A stretch of 9,210 bases of DNA from Pedobacter sp. (GCA_004295885.1 SEDG01000215.1:1-9210), one strand, 5' to 3'; numbered from the stretch's first letter, positions 1 through 6,717 are shown. The notes: generated from the letters alone by a model not told the origin. Numbers and translations: made by a program.

Positions 1-1
1 C

Positions 2-88
2 GACGGCACTTATTTCTATGTATTAAGGGTTAAAACAGCTACATCTGCTTGGCAAGAGCTAACTGGTTACATTACCGTAGTACGATAA
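2..88 (+). CDS. 3' end of a T9SS cargo protein (gliding motility-associated C-terminal domain), partial
   Basis: Only the last 28 codons and the TAA stop lie in the window; the gene begins before base 1. The visible residues start DGTYFYVLRV, then have a short variable stretch, and end TGYITVVR at the stop codon. This DGTY(Y/F)Y ... G(Y/W)(V/I)TV(V/I)R pattern is the end of the gliding motility-associated C-terminal domain (CHU_C, type B sorting signal), which directs secretion of large surface proteins and adhesins through the type IX system. The stop is 5 bases before the PorP/SprF-like gene, so the two are probably one operon, as is common for SprB/SprF-like pairs. The body of the protein cannot be judged from here. 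Confidence 0.8.
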   Translation, partial: DGTYFYVLRVKTATSAWQELTGYITVVR

Positions 89-93
89 ATAAA

Positions 94-1071
94 ATGAATA
101 TGAAAAGGATTATTTTAACTGGATTATTTTATTTGATGTTATTTCCAGTATTTGCCCAACAAGAAACGCAATATGGACAATATATCTATAACGGACTGTA
201 TGTAAATCCGGCATATGCTGGATATAAAGAGGCAATGTTTGCTCAAGCAATTTATAGGGCGCAATGGACAGGATTAAAGGGTGCTCCTCAGAGTTTATCC
301 ATCGCATTTGATGCTCCAATCCCCGATAAAGATATCGCCCTTGGCGCCATAGTAACAAAAGACAAAATCGGTGCACAAAGCACATTGAATGCTTATGCTA
401 ATTTAGCCTATCGCTTGAGGTTAAATCACAATGTATTCAATGTGCTGGCATTCGGCTTAGGTATTGGGGTTATGCAAACTGGCTTAAATGGTAGCATATT
501 AAGTGCCGATGAAGTAGGCGACGCAAAAATCCCAGTAGGTTTCGAAAGCAGGACGCTGCCAAGCTTAAGAGTTGGCGCACAACTATCTACAGAAACCTTT
601 TTTATTGGTTTTTCAGCTAATAATCTTTTTGCAAAAAGGCTAACCACTGATAATGATTTTTTTGCCAATTTAAACACCCAAGAACATATCTATTTTACCG
701 CAGCAATGATGGTTCCTGTGCAAAGAGATATCACTTTTAAACCCTCGTTTTTAATTAAGGATGACTTGCATGGGCCTACCTCTTTAGACATTAATTCCTT
801 TTTAATATTTAAGGATAAATTTTCCATTGGAGCAGTGTATAGAACATCGCTAAATTTATTTCCCCGACCAGCAATACAGAATAATCTACTGAAGAAAAGT
901 GCTGTTGGAATAATGACCGACTTTTTGGTTAAGGAACGCTTTAGAATTGGTTACGGCTTTGATTATAGCCTAAACAAACTCGGTAATTATGGCTTTGGGT
1001 CGCATGAGATTTCCGTAGGGTATTATTTTAATCTCGCTCCTGTTAGAAATAAACTCTTCTTTTGTTTCTAA
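94..1071 (+). CDS. PorP/SprF family type IX secretion system membrane protein
   Basis: Encodes about 325 residues, the normal size for the PorP/SprF family (TIGR03519). These outer-membrane proteins help secrete or anchor specific T9SS cargo. Residues 1-21 form a signal peptide ending VFA before QQ. The mature N-terminus has the family signature YGQYIYNGLYVNPAYAGY, followed by RAQWTGLKGAPQS and alternating beta-strand segments (SIAFDAPI, ALGAIVTKDKIGA, LAFGLGIGVMQTGLNG), consistent with a beta-barrel. The C-terminal part reads FDYSLNKLGNYGFGSHEISVGYYF, also typical. The ATG at 94 is chosen; an ATG at 100 is equally plausible. An upstream in-frame start at 49 would place extra residues before the signal peptide and overlap the previous gene. 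The gene lies 5 bases after the T9SS cargo gene, so its partner is likely that protein. The stop overlaps the convergent 67-aa gene by 4 bases. It could be called either porP or sprF, so no symbol is given. Confidence 0.9.
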   Translation: MNMKRIILTGLFYLMLFPVFAQQETQYGQYIYNGLYVNPAYAGYKEAMFAQAIYRAQWTGLKGAPQSLSIAFDAPIPDKDIALGAIVTKDKIGAQSTLNAYANLAYRLRLNHNVFNVLAFGLGIGVMQTGLNGSILSADEVGDAKIPVGFESRTLPSLRVGAQLSTETFFIGFSANNLFAKRLTTDNDFFANLNTQEHIYFTAAMMVPVQRDITFKPSFLIKDDLHGPTSLDINSFLIFKDKFSIGAVYRTSLNLFPRPAIQNNLLKKSAVGIMTDFLVKERFRIGYGFDYSLNKLGNYGFGSHEISVGYYFNLAPVRNKLFFCF

Positions 1072-1271
1072 CTATTCCTACTTTCATCAGTTTCAAAACC
1101 AACAAAAACCCAATTTCCTTTTCCATCTTTTTCGTAACTAGCTTTGTAATTTGAACTTGGCGGAATAGTAAAATGGAAGCTAAACGATTTTTCATCAGCT
1201 TTTTTTGGAATAAAATGATCTTTTATTGCATTAGCCGTAGCTTCAATTAGTTCCTTTGAGTGCTGTTTCAT
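1068..1271 (-). CDS. Small hypothetical protein (67 aa)
   Basis: I do not recognise a family. The ATG at 1271 starts 3 bases after the stop of the upstream family-10 glycosyl hydrolase frame, which suggests translation as the second gene of that unit. The stop overlaps the stop region of the convergent PorP gene by 4 bases. The predicted protein is soluble, with no signal peptide or membrane segment. It has an N-terminal amphipathic helix-like stretch (KELIEATANAIKDHF, about residues 6-20), then a lysine-rich linker and beta-prone segments (SFSFHFTIPP, NWVFVGFE), and a charged tail. The layout resembles a small helix-plus-sheet domain. No function is assigned. The tight spacing and uninterrupted frame favour a real gene, but its short length leaves doubt. 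Confidence 0.6.
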   Translation of the reverse strand: MKQHSKELIEATANAIKDHFIPKKADEKSFSFHFTIPPSSNYKASYEKDGKGNWVFVGFETDESRNS

Positions 1272-1274
1272 CGA

Positions 1275-2672
1275 TTAATTTTTACCTCCAATTGTGTGCT
1301 CAGTAAATTCACTTTCATTCCCAGTTCTATCTATGGCAGTTATAGCAAACGAACTTATTACTGTTTGACTACCGCCTTTTGCAGTGGCTTCGACAGACGC
1401 CATTAAATCCAAACTCTCATCTTTTCTATTCATAATTTTATAACTCCACTTGTTGCCATATTTAAAATAGACCACCCACTTAAAAACATCACTTTTATTT
1501 GGATGATTCCATCTTACCTCTAATAACTTACCTTTTGGAACCACTGTAACAATGGGCTTTTCTGGCGCCTTGCGATCTAACCATTCGCTCTGTGGCACCA
1601 AAGCCTGATCTTTATACGGCCCACTTTTTAATCCACTTCGCAAAAGCGGATGTTTAACTAATGCAGCAATACTCCAATGGACAGCGCCAGGGCTTTGAGG
1701 TAACATGCCCCTAGTTACCATGATCTGATTGATAATTTCATCCACATTTTTATCATCGCCACCTAAACCTACATTCATACCTGGCCATAAATGTCTGTTT
1801 TTTGCGTTTTCGCTTTGCCACCAGCCCAGCAAAACAGGGAAACTGTGCGGAATATCATTTACTTTCCAATACAATTGAGGAGTAAAGTAATCTATCCATC
1901 CCTTATTTAACCATAATTTTGCATCAGCATAAAGTTTGTCATATTGGTCGTAACCTTCAACAGAAGCTGGATAACCAGGTCTCCAAATACCAAATGGACT
2001 TAATCCAAATTTGACATGTTTTTTCTCGGCTTTAATTTCTTTATAAATACGTTCAATAAAAGTGTTTACACTTTCTCTTCTCCAATCGGCTCTAGTTAAC
2101 TTTCCTCCACCTTTTTGGTAAGTTGCCCAACTTAAACTATCTGGAAAATCTTCGCCACCGTTATATGAATCATAGGGATAAAAATAATCATCGAAATGGA
2201 CGCCGTCGATATCATAACGTTTAACAATATCTCTCACCACCGCCGCCGACTGATCTTGCACACCCTTTAGGGACGGGTCCATCCAATACTGTCCATCTTT
2301 TAGCTTTACTACTAATTCTGGTTTTGATTTTACAACAGAACCAGTGCTTTCTTCCTTGCCAGACTGATGATGAGCTCTATAAGGATTCAACCAAACGTGT
2401 AATTCCAAACCTCTATCATGAGCTGCTTCAACCCAAAACTCCAAAGGATCATAGTATGGGTTAGGGGCTTTACCCTGTTCGCCAGTTAAAAAATACGACC
2501 ATGGCTCTAAATCACTTTTATATAAGGCATCTGCCTGAGGCCTGATTTGCAGAATAGCTGCATTAAAATTTAAGCTCTGCAATAGGTCTAACAAGACGAT
2601 AGCTTCTTTTTGCTGCTCTGCTGTACTTAAACCAGGTTTGCTCGGCCAATTTATATTAGCGACCGAAGCAAT
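1275..2672 (-). pseudogene. Family 10 glycosyl hydrolase (GHL10/DUF187-like), 5'-truncated
   Basis: The frame encodes a GHL10-type (DUF187, YngK-like) protein: a TIM-barrel domain related to glycosidases followed by an Fn3-like C-terminal domain. Visible conserved blocks are NINWPSKPGLST, ILQIRPQADALY, EPWSYFLTGEQGKAP, LHVWLNPYRAHH, DGVHFDDYFYPY and FGLSPFGIWRPGYP, then a proline-rich junction and a beta-sandwich ending in AITAIDRTGNESE. Homologous sequence begins abruptly at codon 2672-2670 (IASVANINWPS). The family normally has a signal peptide or lipoprotein leader and an (F)RGVW/RAVW strand just before this, and both are missing. The frame stays open to a TAG at 2735-2733 but contains no ATG, GTG or TTG there; the first standard start is a TTG at 2594, inside the barrel. 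The remaining codons have no stop or frameshift, so the loss looks recent, or the gene uses an unusual start. Cytoplasmic expression from the TTG would give an incomplete barrel. A 67-aa gene follows 3 bases downstream. Confidence 0.7.
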
Positions 2673-2702
2673 GTTTAAATCCGACCCTATCGACTGAAAT
2701 GT

Positions 2703-2735
2703 CGGGATGCCCTGAACCAGCTGAGCTGCCAGCTA
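2703..2735 (-). pseudogene. tRNA remnant (5' half only)
   Basis: On the minus strand this stretch reads like the 5' half of a tRNA: a 7-base acceptor-like segment, two linker bases, a complete D arm (GCTC, AGCTGGTTCA, GGGC), and the first side of an anticodon stem (TCCCG). It shares an exact 16-base match with the D arm of the intact tRNA-Val 122 bases upstream (2712-2727 against 2834-2849). After about 2703 tRNA character is lost: the anticodon position 33 T, a GTTCGAA-type T arm and a pairing 3' acceptor are all absent. It sits after the tRNA-Val terminator and just before the truncated hydrolase, so it may mark an old recombination point. Its original amino-acid identity cannot be read. 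Confidence 0.5.
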
Positions 2736-2749
2736 GAAATATTAGGCAT

Positions 2750-2778
2750 AAAAAAAGCCTCTCAGTTTCCTGAAAGGC
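2750..2778 (-). terminator. Intrinsic terminator of tRNA-Val
   Basis: On the minus strand a 9-base-pair stem (GCCTTTCAG pairing with CTGAGAGGC, one G-T wobble) closes a GAAA tetraloop and is followed directly by seven Ts. It begins 4 bases after the tRNA discriminator base. It should end the tRNA-Val transcript and limit read-through into the glycosyl hydrolase frame. Confidence 0.88.
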
Positions 2779-2782
2779 TCGG

Positions 2783-2857
2783 TGGGAGCTGAGGGGTTCG
2801 AACCCCCGACCCCCTCGGTGTAAACGAGGTGCTCTGAACCAGCTGAGCTAAGCTCCC
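2783..2857 (-). tRNA. tRNA-Val (anticodon TAC)
   Basis: A full 75-base cloverleaf can be folded by eye on the minus strand. The acceptor stem is GGGAGCT/AGCTCCC with discriminator A. The D arm is GCTC-AGCTGGTTCA-GAGC, the anticodon arm is CCTCG-TTTACAC-CGAGG, the variable loop has 5 bases, and the T arm has loop TTCGAAC. The anticodon is TAC, which reads valine codons. Two Cs follow the discriminator, but the next base is G, so the CCA end is not fully encoded and must be completed by tRNA nucleotidyltransferase. A promoter lies upstream and a strong terminator downstream, so it is probably a single-gene transcription unit. Confidence 0.96.
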
Positions 2858-2904
2858 TTTTTATTTCCCTTACAAAATGAAATCCTTCCTTCGTTTTGGG
2901 AATG

Positions 2905-2935
2905 CAAATATAGTGTCTTCTATCTGTTTTGCAAA
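2905..2935 (-). promoter_or_regulatory. Bacteroidota-type promoter for tRNA-Val
   Basis: On the minus strand, TTTG (2935-2932) is separated by 19 bases from TATATTTG (2912-2905). This fits the Bacteroidota housekeeping consensus of a TTTG -33 element and a TAnnTTTG -7 element. The predicted start of transcription is near 2898, leaving a leader of about 40 bases before the mature 5' end of tRNA-Val at 2857. Confidence 0.75.
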
Positions 2936-2951
2936 AATATTTTCACTTTTT

Positions 2952-3677
2952 TTAAGAAAGAACATCTTCTAATACCTGATGAGATTTAATTTGCCCGAAT
3001 GATGCTGTATGTAAAGTATAGTAAACCAATATTTTATCTAACAAAAAGCGACGACTGACATTGTCTAATTTTATTTCAAATATTTTTTCAAAGGGTGTAT
3101 TAAATAGCAACAAAAACCAGTCGGCATCTACTTTGTCCATAAAATATGGATGAATCGGCATCACCGAAGTAAAGTCTCCTTCCTGTAAATCAAAGTATTT
3201 TTGGTCGTTCCGAGTTTGTGAATGTGGTGCGAAACCTAAAAACCTAGACAGCTTTAATAAAAATGCTAAATGAAAATTCACGCTAGGTTCATCCGATTCA
3301 TCAAACCAACTAATGGCATTGTAAATAAAATTGAATAAATTCTCATCTACATTCTGCTGGCGGATGCTTTTATACAACACCTCATTCAAAAACTGAATGA
3401 TTGCATTTTTTATCACATGATACGGAATGGAACGAAATACAGGTGATGGTCTTGCTTCTGCCACCCGTTGTATTTGACTATTCGTTTTATGATACACAAC
3501 CATATCTAGCAAATGTAATGGCTGTAAAACATTCATAGGTATTTTCGCCTTTGGTTTCTTTACCCCATTTATTAAATAAGATTGGATGCCAAATTTATCT
3601 GTAAAAACCTGAACAACTACGCTGCTTTCGCTATAAAGCGTGGTTTTTAAAACTATTCCTCGGGTTTTATGCAGCAT
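2952..3677 (-). CDS. recO: DNA repair protein RecO
   Basis: RecO is a cytoplasmic recombination mediator that works with RecR (and RecF) to load RecA onto SSB-coated single-stranded DNA and to anneal strands. The 241-residue product has the usual length. Residues 1-80 match the N-terminal OB-fold (HKTRGIVLKTTLYSESSVVVQVFTDKFG, then a GVKKPKAKI segment and a PLHLLDMVVYHK strand). The rest is the helical C-terminal domain, with LAFLLKLSRFLGFAP and a YFDLQEGDF block typical of Bacteroidota RecO. The protein contains no cysteine, so the four-cysteine zinc site of some RecO proteins is absent. The ATG at 3677 lies 2 bases after the dgkA stop, implying co-transcription and probably coupled translation. 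Confidence 0.95.
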   Translation of the reverse strand: MLHKTRGIVLKTTLYSESSVVVQVFTDKFGIQSYLINGVKKPKAKIPMNVLQPLHLLDMVVYHKTNSQIQRVAEARPSPVFRSIPYHVIKNAIIQFLNEVLYKSIRQQNVDENLFNFIYNAISWFDESDEPSVNFHLAFLLKLSRFLGFAPHSQTRNDQKYFDLQEGDFTSVMPIHPYFMDKVDADWFLLLFNTPFEKIFEIKLDNVSRRFLLDKILVYYTLHTASFGQIKSHQVLEDVLS

Positions 3678-3679
3678 TA

Positions 3680-4027
3680 CTAAATAAGTTTTGGTACAAA
3701 AATAATTAACCCAATTATTAATGCCATCAATCCCCCAATTAAAACCGCGGCTGAAGCTACGTCTTTAATTGCACCAGCTTTAGGGTTTTGTTCAGGCAAA
3801 ACTAAATCCACCAGAACTTCTAAGGCGGTATTCAATAACTCTAAAATAACAACAGTAGCAATTGCGGTAGTTATCCATAACCATTCGTTTGCAGTGAGCT
3901 TAAAATAAAAACCTGAAGGCACCACCAAAACTGTTGCTACACAATGAACCCTAAAGTTTAATTGAGTTCTAAAAGCATAAGCTAAGCCCTGAAAAGAATA
4001 AACAAAACCTTTAAAAAACTTCTTCAT
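3680..4027 (-). CDS. dgkA: Diacylglycerol kinase / undecaprenol kinase family (DgkA-type)
   Basis: A small inner-membrane lipid kinase (PF01219) of 115 residues, normal for the family, which phosphorylates diacylglycerol or undecaprenol with ATP. After a cytoplasmic N-terminus (KGFVYSFQGLAYAFRTQLNFRVH) there are three membrane segments at about residues 29-43, 50-75 and 93-113. The signature is intact: E63-L-L-N66-T67-A-L-E70 ... D74, then K88-D89 ... S92-A-A-V95. These correspond to the catalytic and Mg-ATP-binding glutamate and asparagine residues of the family. I cannot tell diacylglycerol from undecaprenol specificity by sequence alone. The ATG at 4027 is the natural start. The gene is the first of a dgkA-recO pair; no convincing promoter could be picked between 4028 and 4188. 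Confidence 0.92.
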   Translation of the reverse strand: MKKFFKGFVYSFQGLAYAFRTQLNFRVHCVATVLVVPSGFYFKLTANEWLWITTAIATVVILELLNTALEVLVDLVLPEQNPKAGAIKDVASAAVLIGGLMALIIGLIIFVPKLI

Positions 4028-4130
4028 TTAAGGCTAAAATACATCAAAATAATGAAATCAAATATTGTCCAATTCATACTGAACAAACAATAACCCTCGT
4101 TTAGTGTTTAATTTAACACAAATTAAGACA

Positions 4131-4139
4131 TAGATTTTG
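4131..4139 (+). promoter_or_regulatory. Possible -7 element for the MMPL exporter gene
   Basis: TAGATTTTG resembles the Bacteroidota -7 element TAnnTTTG but has one extra T, and no clear TTTG -33 element lies 17-21 bases upstream. It is placed suitably, about 50 bases before the ATG at 4189, in the divergent gap between dgkA and the exporter. This is a weak call. Confidence 0.25.
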
Positions 4140-4188
4140 CAATCAGCCATTTTTATAGTTTCTTTACTTTTTTAAACAGCAGTTGATT

Positions 4189-6219
4189 ATGTGGGCTAAA
4201 CTCTCTAAAGCTATACTTCAAAACCGAATACTTCTCATACTTTTTTTCTTGATTGCCACCATATTTATGGCTTATCACGCCAAAAATCTGAAACTTTCTT
4301 ATTCTGGCGCAAAAATTTTACCGCTAACAGATTCTGTTTTTATCAAGTATAATGCCTTCAAGAAAACATTTGGCGAAGACGGAAGCGTAATGGTACTGGG
4401 TGTTCAAAGCGCCGATATCTATAAAAAAGACAACTACAATAAATGGATAAAACTAACAGACGACATCCAAAAATTAAAGGGAATAAAAGGTGTATTGTCT
4501 ATCGGGAAGTTATTCGAATTGCAAAAAGACACTGTTAACCAGAAATTTGTAGTTAGCCCAATCCCAAGTGAATTTGTAAAATCAGATTCAGAAATGGATT
4601 CGATAAAGCGAAAAATACAAGGGATGCCTTTTTACAATGGCTTATTATTTAACAAAGAAAGTAATGCTACTTTAATGGCCATTACCTTCGACCCGAAAAT
4701 ATTAAATTCAGTTAATAGAAATCCGATATTAATGCTGTTAAACAAATACCACAGCGAGCTGAAAAAACACGGTGATAAACAAAAAGCATTAAGCGTTACC
4801 ATAGAACGAATTGCTGTAACTACATTAATTGCAAACGTTACTGCTGCCATTGGTTTTGGCGTTTTATACTTTACAGGAAGCGAATTATTAATGCAATTTG
4901 GAAGCGTTGCTGCATTAAACGTTATGTTTACTTGGCTAATGTGTTTGTGTTTAATTCCAATCATTTTTAGCTATTTGCCAATGCCAAAGGGAAAAGCAAA
5001 TACGCCACACGTTCCTAATTTCTTAGATAAGCTCTTAGAAAAAACAGATTTACTTGTTCAAAATAAAAGCATGCTTATTTATGTGCTTACATTTATTATT
5101 TCTTTAGTCTCATTTATTGGCATTTACAAAATAAACATCAATGGTTATGTAGTTGATGACTTGCCAAAAAACTCTCAAATTTTAACGGATTTGAAGTTTT
5201 TTGAGAAGAATTTTGAAGGCATTTTACCGCTGGAAATCAGCGTTGATACCAAAAAGAAAAACGGAATTTTAAGCATTTCTACGCTCAATAAAATCGATAA
5301 AATGGAAAGGATGATTGCGTCTTATCCAGAGTTTTCTCGTTCCATTTCATTAAATACAGGCTTAAAATATGCGTCCCAAGCCTTTTATAACGGCGATTCG
5401 GCATTTTATCGTTTGCCTACAGACATTGAGAAAAACTTTATCCTAGCTTACGCGGCTAACTCTGGAAAAGGGAATGGGAATATGCTTACTAATTTTGTAG
5501 ATAAGGATAAACAGACTGCTCGAGTAAGTTTTCAAATGGCAGATATAGGCTCGAAAAGATTAGATGCGATATTGCTAGAACTTAAACCTCGCATCGATTC
5601 TATTTTAACACCAAAAAGATTTGATGTACAGTTAACCGGTTCGAGTATTATTTTTTCTAAAGGAACAGACTATTTATTAAAACACCTATTTGAAAGTATT
5701 GGCCTTGCAATCATATTAATCTCGCTTCTGCGCTTGGCTCAATTTAAAAGTTTGGGCATTATGTTTATTTCTCTTTTACCGAACATCGTGCCTTTAGTTA
5801 TTACCGCAGGGCTGATGGGATTTTTCAACATCCCCTTAAAACCCTCTACCATTTTGATTTTCACCATCGCCTTTGGCCTAGCATCTGACCAAACCATCTA
5901 CTTCTTAACGAGATATCAGCAAGAATTAACTTTAACCAATTATAGCGTTACAAAAGTTGTTTCAGATACAATTAGGGAAACTGGCGTAAGCATGACTCAC
6001 ATTGCATTAATTTTGTTCTTTGGCTTTGGAATTTTCACTGCATCTACTTTTGGTGGAACAGTAGTATTGGGCTTATTATTGTCTATAACCTTATTTGTAG
6101 CACTAGTTTTCAATTTAACTTTATTACCAGCCTTAATGCTTTGGTTAGATAAAAAGAAAACTCGTAAATTTATTCCAGCAGAAGAAGCTGCTAAAAATGA
6201 AGACTTAATTGACCATTAG
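4189..6219 (+). CDS. RND/MMPL family transporter with an internal in-frame deletion
   Basis: An inner-membrane exporter of the RND superfamily, MMPL branch, whose members move lipids or hydrophobic compounds using the proton gradient. The ATG at 4189 gives 676 residues; the TTG at 4183 only adds two. TM1 is at about 14-31, followed by a periplasmic loop. TM5 and TM6 are at about 208-228 and 240-262, TM7 at 295-315, a second loop runs to about 500, and TM8-12 follow to about 655. The second half is complete, with the TM10 motif GLASDQTIYFLTRYQQE (D567). The first half is not: the loop ends at FDPKILNSVNRNPIL (to residue 181) and joins LLNKYHSELKKHG, which in relatives comes right after TM4. 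About 105-110 residues, including TM2, TM3 and TM4, are missing compared with the second half and with the usual length of about 770-800. The frame is kept, but the proton-coupled mechanism is probably impaired. The substrate is unknown. Confidence 0.85.
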   Translation: MWAKLSKAILQNRILLILFFLIATIFMAYHAKNLKLSYSGAKILPLTDSVFIKYNAFKKTFGEDGSVMVLGVQSADIYKKDNYNKWIKLTDDIQKLKGIKGVLSIGKLFELQKDTVNQKFVVSPIPSEFVKSDSEMDSIKRKIQGMPFYNGLLFNKESNATLMAITFDPKILNSVNRNPILMLLNKYHSELKKHGDKQKALSVTIERIAVTTLIANVTAAIGFGVLYFTGSELLMQFGSVAALNVMFTWLMCLCLIPIIFSYLPMPKGKANTPHVPNFLDKLLEKTDLLVQNKSMLIYVLTFIISLVSFIGIYKININGYVVDDLPKNSQILTDLKFFEKNFEGILPLEISVDTKKKNGILSISTLNKIDKMERMIASYPEFSRSISLNTGLKYASQAFYNGDSAFYRLPTDIEKNFILAYAANSGKGNGNMLTNFVDKDKQTARVSFQMADIGSKRLDAILLELKPRIDSILTPKRFDVQLTGSSIIFSKGTDYLLKHLFESIGLAIILISLLRLAQFKSLGIMFISLLPNIVPLVITAGLMGFFNIPLKPSTILIFTIAFGLASDQTIYFLTRYQQELTLTNYSVTKVVSDTIRETGVSMTHIALILFFGFGIFTASTFGGTVVLGLLLSITLFVALVFNLTLLPALMLWLDKKKTRKFIPAEEAAKNEDLIDH

Positions 6220-6225
6220 GTATTT

Positions 6226-6258
6226 AAACCTATAATGTTTTAAAAACCTTATAGGTTT
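6226..6258. terminator. Inverted repeat between convergent genes, possible bidirectional terminator
   Basis: AAACCTATAA (6226-6235) and TTATAGGTTT (6249-6258) form a perfect 10-base-pair stem around a 13-base loop. It lies 6 bases after the exporter stop, and its right arm covers the stop codon of the convergent 82-aa gene. The stem is AT-rich and neither side has a long clean T tract, so termination is likely but not certain. Confidence 0.45.
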
Positions 6259-6497
6259 GTTTCATCTTTTGCAGCAGGTTTTAACTCAACCTCCTCGCCT
6301 TCATTATCTACCTTTTTAGCAAAAAGAATTGGATATAGAAAAATTAAAGAGCCCAAGATCAAAAATCCGCCTGAGAAACCCAATACAATATTGCTTCCAT
6401 CGATATGCTTGCCACTCATAACCTGAGCAACGATAAGCAGAATAATCCCTAAAACTATTGCAATTACCCCTTTTTTCAACCTTAGAACCTTAATCAT
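6249..6497 (-). CDS. Small membrane protein, function unknown (82 aa)
   Basis: I do not recognise a named family. The product has two predicted membrane helices: about residues 9-28 (KGVIAIVLGIILLIVAQVMS) and 37-58 (VLGFSGGFLILGSLIFLYPILF), joined by a short polar GKHIDGSN turn. A charged C-terminal tail follows (AKKVDNEGEEVELKPAAKDE). The positive N-terminus and the KK after the second helix suggest a helical hairpin with both ends in the cytoplasm. It starts 11 bases after the stop of the 61-aa membrane protein, which implies one transcript, and its stop falls inside the inverted repeat shared with the convergent exporter gene. The two small proteins have the same architecture and may act together. 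Confidence 0.7.
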   Translation of the reverse strand: MIKVLRLKKGVIAIVLGIILLIVAQVMSGKHIDGSNIVLGFSGGFLILGSLIFLYPILFAKKVDNEGEEVELKPAAKDETNL

Positions 6498-6508
6498 AAC
6501 CTTGAGCT

Positions 6509-6694
6509 TTAGATTTTCTTTCTCTTTAATATGCTCATAATAACAAAGATTAATCCAATAAGTTCTAACAACATGGTAAAAATGAGCACCGCTACGGTTA
6601 ATGTTTCGTTTGTATTTTTAAGCAAAATTGCAACAGGCATCAATACCACTGCAGCCACCATACAAATAAGCCCTATTTTTAGTCGTTTTTCCAT
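6509..6694 (-). CDS. Small membrane protein, function unknown (61 aa)
   Basis: The ATG at 6694 is chosen (MEKRLKIGLICMVAAVV). A longer version from a TTG at 6721 would overlap the promoter-like element. There are two predicted membrane helices, about residues 5-24 (LKIGLICMVAAVVLMPVAIL) and 32-54 (LTVAVLIFTMLLELIGLIFVIMS), with a short KNTNET turn and a basic KRKKI end. This indicates a hairpin with both ends in the cytoplasm. It is the first gene of a two-gene unit with the 82-aa membrane protein and is divergent from ileS, 82 bases away. No enzymatic motif is visible and no family name can be given. Confidence 0.65.
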   Translation of the reverse strand: MEKRLKIGLICMVAAVVLMPVAILLKNTNETLTVAVLIFTMLLELIGLIFVIMSILKRKKI

Positions 6695-6709
6695 AAAACA
6701 AATTGACTT

Positions 6710-6717
6710 CAAAACTA
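6710..6717 (-). promoter_or_regulatory. -7 element for the small membrane protein pair
   Basis: On the minus strand TAGTTTTG fits the Bacteroidota -7 consensus TAnnTTTG exactly. It lies 15 bases before the ATG at 6694, which would leave a very short leader. No clear TTTG -33 element is seen at the expected distance. Confidence 0.4.

Noticed and set aside
110..677. Minus-strand open frames inside the PorP/SprF gene (110-385 and 426-677)
   Set aside because: They lie wholly within a well-supported gene on the other strand, and their sequences show no domain or signal.
2595..2732. A real N-terminus for the hydrolase using a CTG, ATA or ATT start
   Set aside because: The residues encoded before IASVANINWPS are unlike the conserved leader and RGVW strand, and part of them is translated tRNA-like sequence, so truncation is the simpler explanation.
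4028..4182. Promoter for dgkA on the minus strand
   Set aside because: Several TTTG and TATTTTG-like strings occur in this AT-rich gap, but none gives both elements at the proper spacing.
4632..4964. Minus-strand open frame of 110 codons inside the exporter gene
   Set aside because: It is antisense to conserved exporter sequence, has no recognisable features, and has no spacing relation to a neighbour.
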